DNA of 7,139 bases from the NCBI GenBank assembly GCA_014859615.1, contig JACUTX010000135.1, forward strand, positions 1 through 7,139, written 5' to 3'. Positions 5,853-7,139 of the stretch are shown here, piece by piece; the first letter of the stretch is position 1; every line of letters starts with the position of its first letter. Source of the stretch: Desulfuromonadales bacterium (lineage in GTDB: Bacteria; Desulfobacterota; Desulfuromonadia; Desulfuromonadales; UBA2294). Both the position numbers and the translations under genes were made by a program. The notes below the pieces were generated by a model. The model had not been told where the DNA came from, ran no database searches, and saw only the letters and a program-made list of their open reading frames with translations.

Positions 5853-6968
5853 TCAGCGCGGAAATTCGTACCCCCCGGGCAGCTTCCCCTTGGAGAGCAC
5901 AATCTGCCAGACCTGATTGGAACGTGCGCGAAAGGATGCAGCGCAGGACAGCAGGTAGTATTCCCACATCCGCCGAAAACGATCGCTGTAGCGTCCCTGC
6001 AAATCCGGCCAAGCCTGAGTAAAGTTGGCGTGCCACGCCATCAGGGTTTTATCATAATCAGGACCGAAATTGTGCCAGTCCTCCATGATGAAGTCCTGCT
6101 CCAGATTACTGCTGACCTGTTGGGCCGAGGGGATCATGCCGTTAGGAAAGATGTATTTGTCAATCCAGGGTTCAGTGCGGTTGGCCGGGGTGTTGCCGCC
6201 GATCGTGTGCAGCAGAAACAGGCCGTCATCACTCAGCAGTTCAGCGACCTTAGAAAAATAGGTGGGGTAATTTTTACTCCCCACATGCTCAAACATCCCG
6301 ATGGAGACGATACGGTCGTAACGCCCTGTCAGCTCCCGGTAATCCTGAACCACAATCTCCACCGGGAGACCCTGACAATTTTCCCGGGCCAACTTTGCCT
6401 GCTCGGTAGAGATGGTAATGCCGAGCACCTCAACGCCATAGTTTTCGGCCATATAGCGGGCCATTCCGCCCCAACCACAGCCGATATCGAGCACTTTCTG
6501 CCCCGGCTCGAGCTGGAGCTTGCGGCAGGTCAGATCAAGCTTGTCCCGCTGGGCTTGGTCCAGACTGTCCGCATTTTTCCAGTAACCACAGCTATAGATC
6601 ATCCGCGAATCGAGCATGCAGCGATAAAGATCGTTGCCGGCGTTGTAGTGTTTCTCCCCCACCTGGTAGGCACGGTTGAGCGACTGACGGTTCATCAGCC
6701 TGGCTTTTGCCGCCGCCACAAGGAGAGTAAAATTCTTGAATTTTTGATCGAGACGGGCATTGAGTAGACGGGTAACCAGCTGATCGAGAGCTTGGGTGTC
6801 CCACCAGCCGTCCATGTAAGCTTCGCCAAAGCCGAGAGTTCCTTGTGCGAATATCCGCCGATACAAATGATCGTTTTTAACCCGGATATCCCAGGGCCGC
6901 TGGCCGTTGAGTGCTACATCGGCATACTGCAGCATCCCTTCAATTCGCTTGCGTAAACCTATATCCAT
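5853..6968 (-). CDS. cfa: Cyclopropane-fatty-acyl-phospholipid synthase
   Basis: 371 residues, near the E. coli enzyme's 382. It transfers a methylene group from S-adenosylmethionine to the cis double bond of unsaturated acyl chains in membrane phospholipids, acting at the inner face of the cytoplasmic membrane. An N-terminal lipid-association region (about 1-100) precedes the methyltransferase domain: V-L-D-I-G-C-G-W-G-G (159-168) binds SAM, with Q-D-Y-R-E (208-212) following. Residues corresponding to the bicarbonate site of E. coli Cfa are all present: C127 (Y-S-C-G-Y-W), E227 (M-F-E-H-V-G), H254 and I256 (L-H-T-I-G-G), and Y305 (D-Y-D-K-T-L). The C-terminal F-R-A-R (346-349) and W-Q region are typical. 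ATG 6968 has a strong GGGAGGAG 6 nt upstream; the adjacent GTG at 6971 would be too close to it. The gene looks intact. The small selenoprotein candidates follow on the same strand after about 225 nt, so co-transcription is possible. Confidence 0.95.
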   Translation of the reverse strand: MDIGLRKRIEGMLQYADVALNGQRPWDIRVKNDHLYRRIFAQGTLGFGEAYMDGWWDTQALDQLVTRLLNARLDQKFKNFTLLVAAAKARLMNRQSLNRAYQVGEKHYNAGNDLYRCMLDSRMIYSCGYWKNADSLDQAQRDKLDLTCRKLQLEPGQKVLDIGCGWGGMARYMAENYGVEVLGITISTEQAKLARENCQGLPVEIVVQDYRELTGRYDRIVSIGMFEHVGSKNYPTYFSKVAELLSDDGLFLLHTIGGNTPANRTEPWIDKYIFPNGMIPSAQQVSSNLEQDFIMEDWHNFGPDYDKTLMAWHANFTQAWPDLQGRYSDRFRRMWEYYLLSCAASFRARSNQVWQIVLSKGKLPGGYEFPR

Positions 6969-7093
6969 CACAAACTCCTCCCTTCAAACAGAGAACCTTA
7001 AGTGTTCACAGGAAGAGACTGAGCCGTGCGGAGATTCCTCTGCAGACACAGAAGATTCATACCTTTACTTCATAAATAAATTTTACGATTTCA

Positions 7094-7121
7094 ACTGTAG
7101 CCAAACTCTATTAAAAGTCAA
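7094..7121 (-). promoter_or_regulatory. Candidate sigma70-type promoter for cfa
   Basis: On the minus strand TTGACT (7121-7116, 5 of 6 consensus bases) and TACAGT (7099-7094, 4 of 6) are 16 nt apart. This would give an untranslated leader of roughly 120 nt before the cfa ATG. The AT-rich stretch at about 7060-7090 lies just downstream. Nothing else was recognised between cfa and the right edge of the window. Confidence 0.35.
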
Positions 7122-7139
7122 GCAGGCCCATCCAGCCTT

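Noticed and set aside
5853..5855. cfa stop UGA as a Sec codon (same frame as the uncertain frame at 5825-5649)
   Set aside because: The Cfa protein already has its normal length and C-terminus, and no well-placed hairpin follows; the shared frame is most likely chance.
5656..5916. Plus-strand 86-residue frame near the cfa end
   Set aside because: Antisense to the end of cfa, no ribosome site and no recognisable domain.
6030..6767. Long plus-strand open frame (245 codons)
   Set aside because: Fully antisense to the well-conserved cfa gene; a by-product of its codon usage.

Overview
The window looks like chromosomal DNA of an anaerobic or microaerophilic Gram-negative bacterium, most likely of the Desulfuromonadales/Geobacterales type (Desulfobacterota). 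This is inferred from the gene mix: a PAS-sigma54 activator with cysteine clusters in its PAS domains, a bacteriohemerythrin-diguanylate cyclase, a type IV pilus retraction ATPase, a three-cysteine PP-loop tRNA-thiolation-like enzyme, a cyclopropane fatty acid synthase, and apparent selenocysteine (Sec) use. No rRNA, tRNA, CRISPR array or transposon was seen.

Layout. 1-1683 (+) is the 3' part of a sigma54-dependent activator cut by the left edge. It converges, with a 16-bp gap, on a hemerythrin-GGDEF gene (2809-1700, -). Upstream of that lie a strong intrinsic terminator (2925-2955) and pilT (4068-2986, -). A 214-bp divergent intergenic region separates pilT from a PP-loop ATPase/NFACT-R-like protein (4283-5260, +). 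Then comes a stretch of about 590 bp (5261-5852) with no conventional ORF, followed by cfa (6968-5853, -) and its upstream region to the right edge.

The main discovery is in the apparently empty 5261-5852 stretch. On the minus strand, 5471-5265 encodes a 68-residue CopZ/BFD-like [2Fe-2S] protein if an in-frame UGA (5315-5313) is read as Sec. The UGA sits exactly where relatives have the first Cys of the G-R-C-C motif. It is followed by a 7-bp hairpin whose 6-nt loop (G in second position) starts 19 nt after the UGA, as expected of a bacterial SECIS. Immediately upstream, 5628-5476 is a second candidate selenoprotein of about 50 residues. It has a U-S-W-C motif, a C-x2-C-G and a C-C pair, and its own hairpin whose loop starts with GG 18 nt after the UGA. 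Its stop codon lies inside the ribosome-binding region of the next gene, so the two look translationally coupled. A third, much weaker candidate (5825-5649) lies between cfa and this pair. A standard gene caller would miss or truncate all of these because UGA is read as stop.

Functionally, the left half concerns signal transduction and surface behaviour: enhancer-dependent transcription, c-di-GMP synthesis tied to O2/redox, and pilus retraction. The right half concerns membrane lipid modification (cfa), sulfur/tRNA chemistry and selenium-containing redox or metal proteins. These links are inference from gene content; only the UGA/hairpin/Cys-alignment pattern is directly visible.
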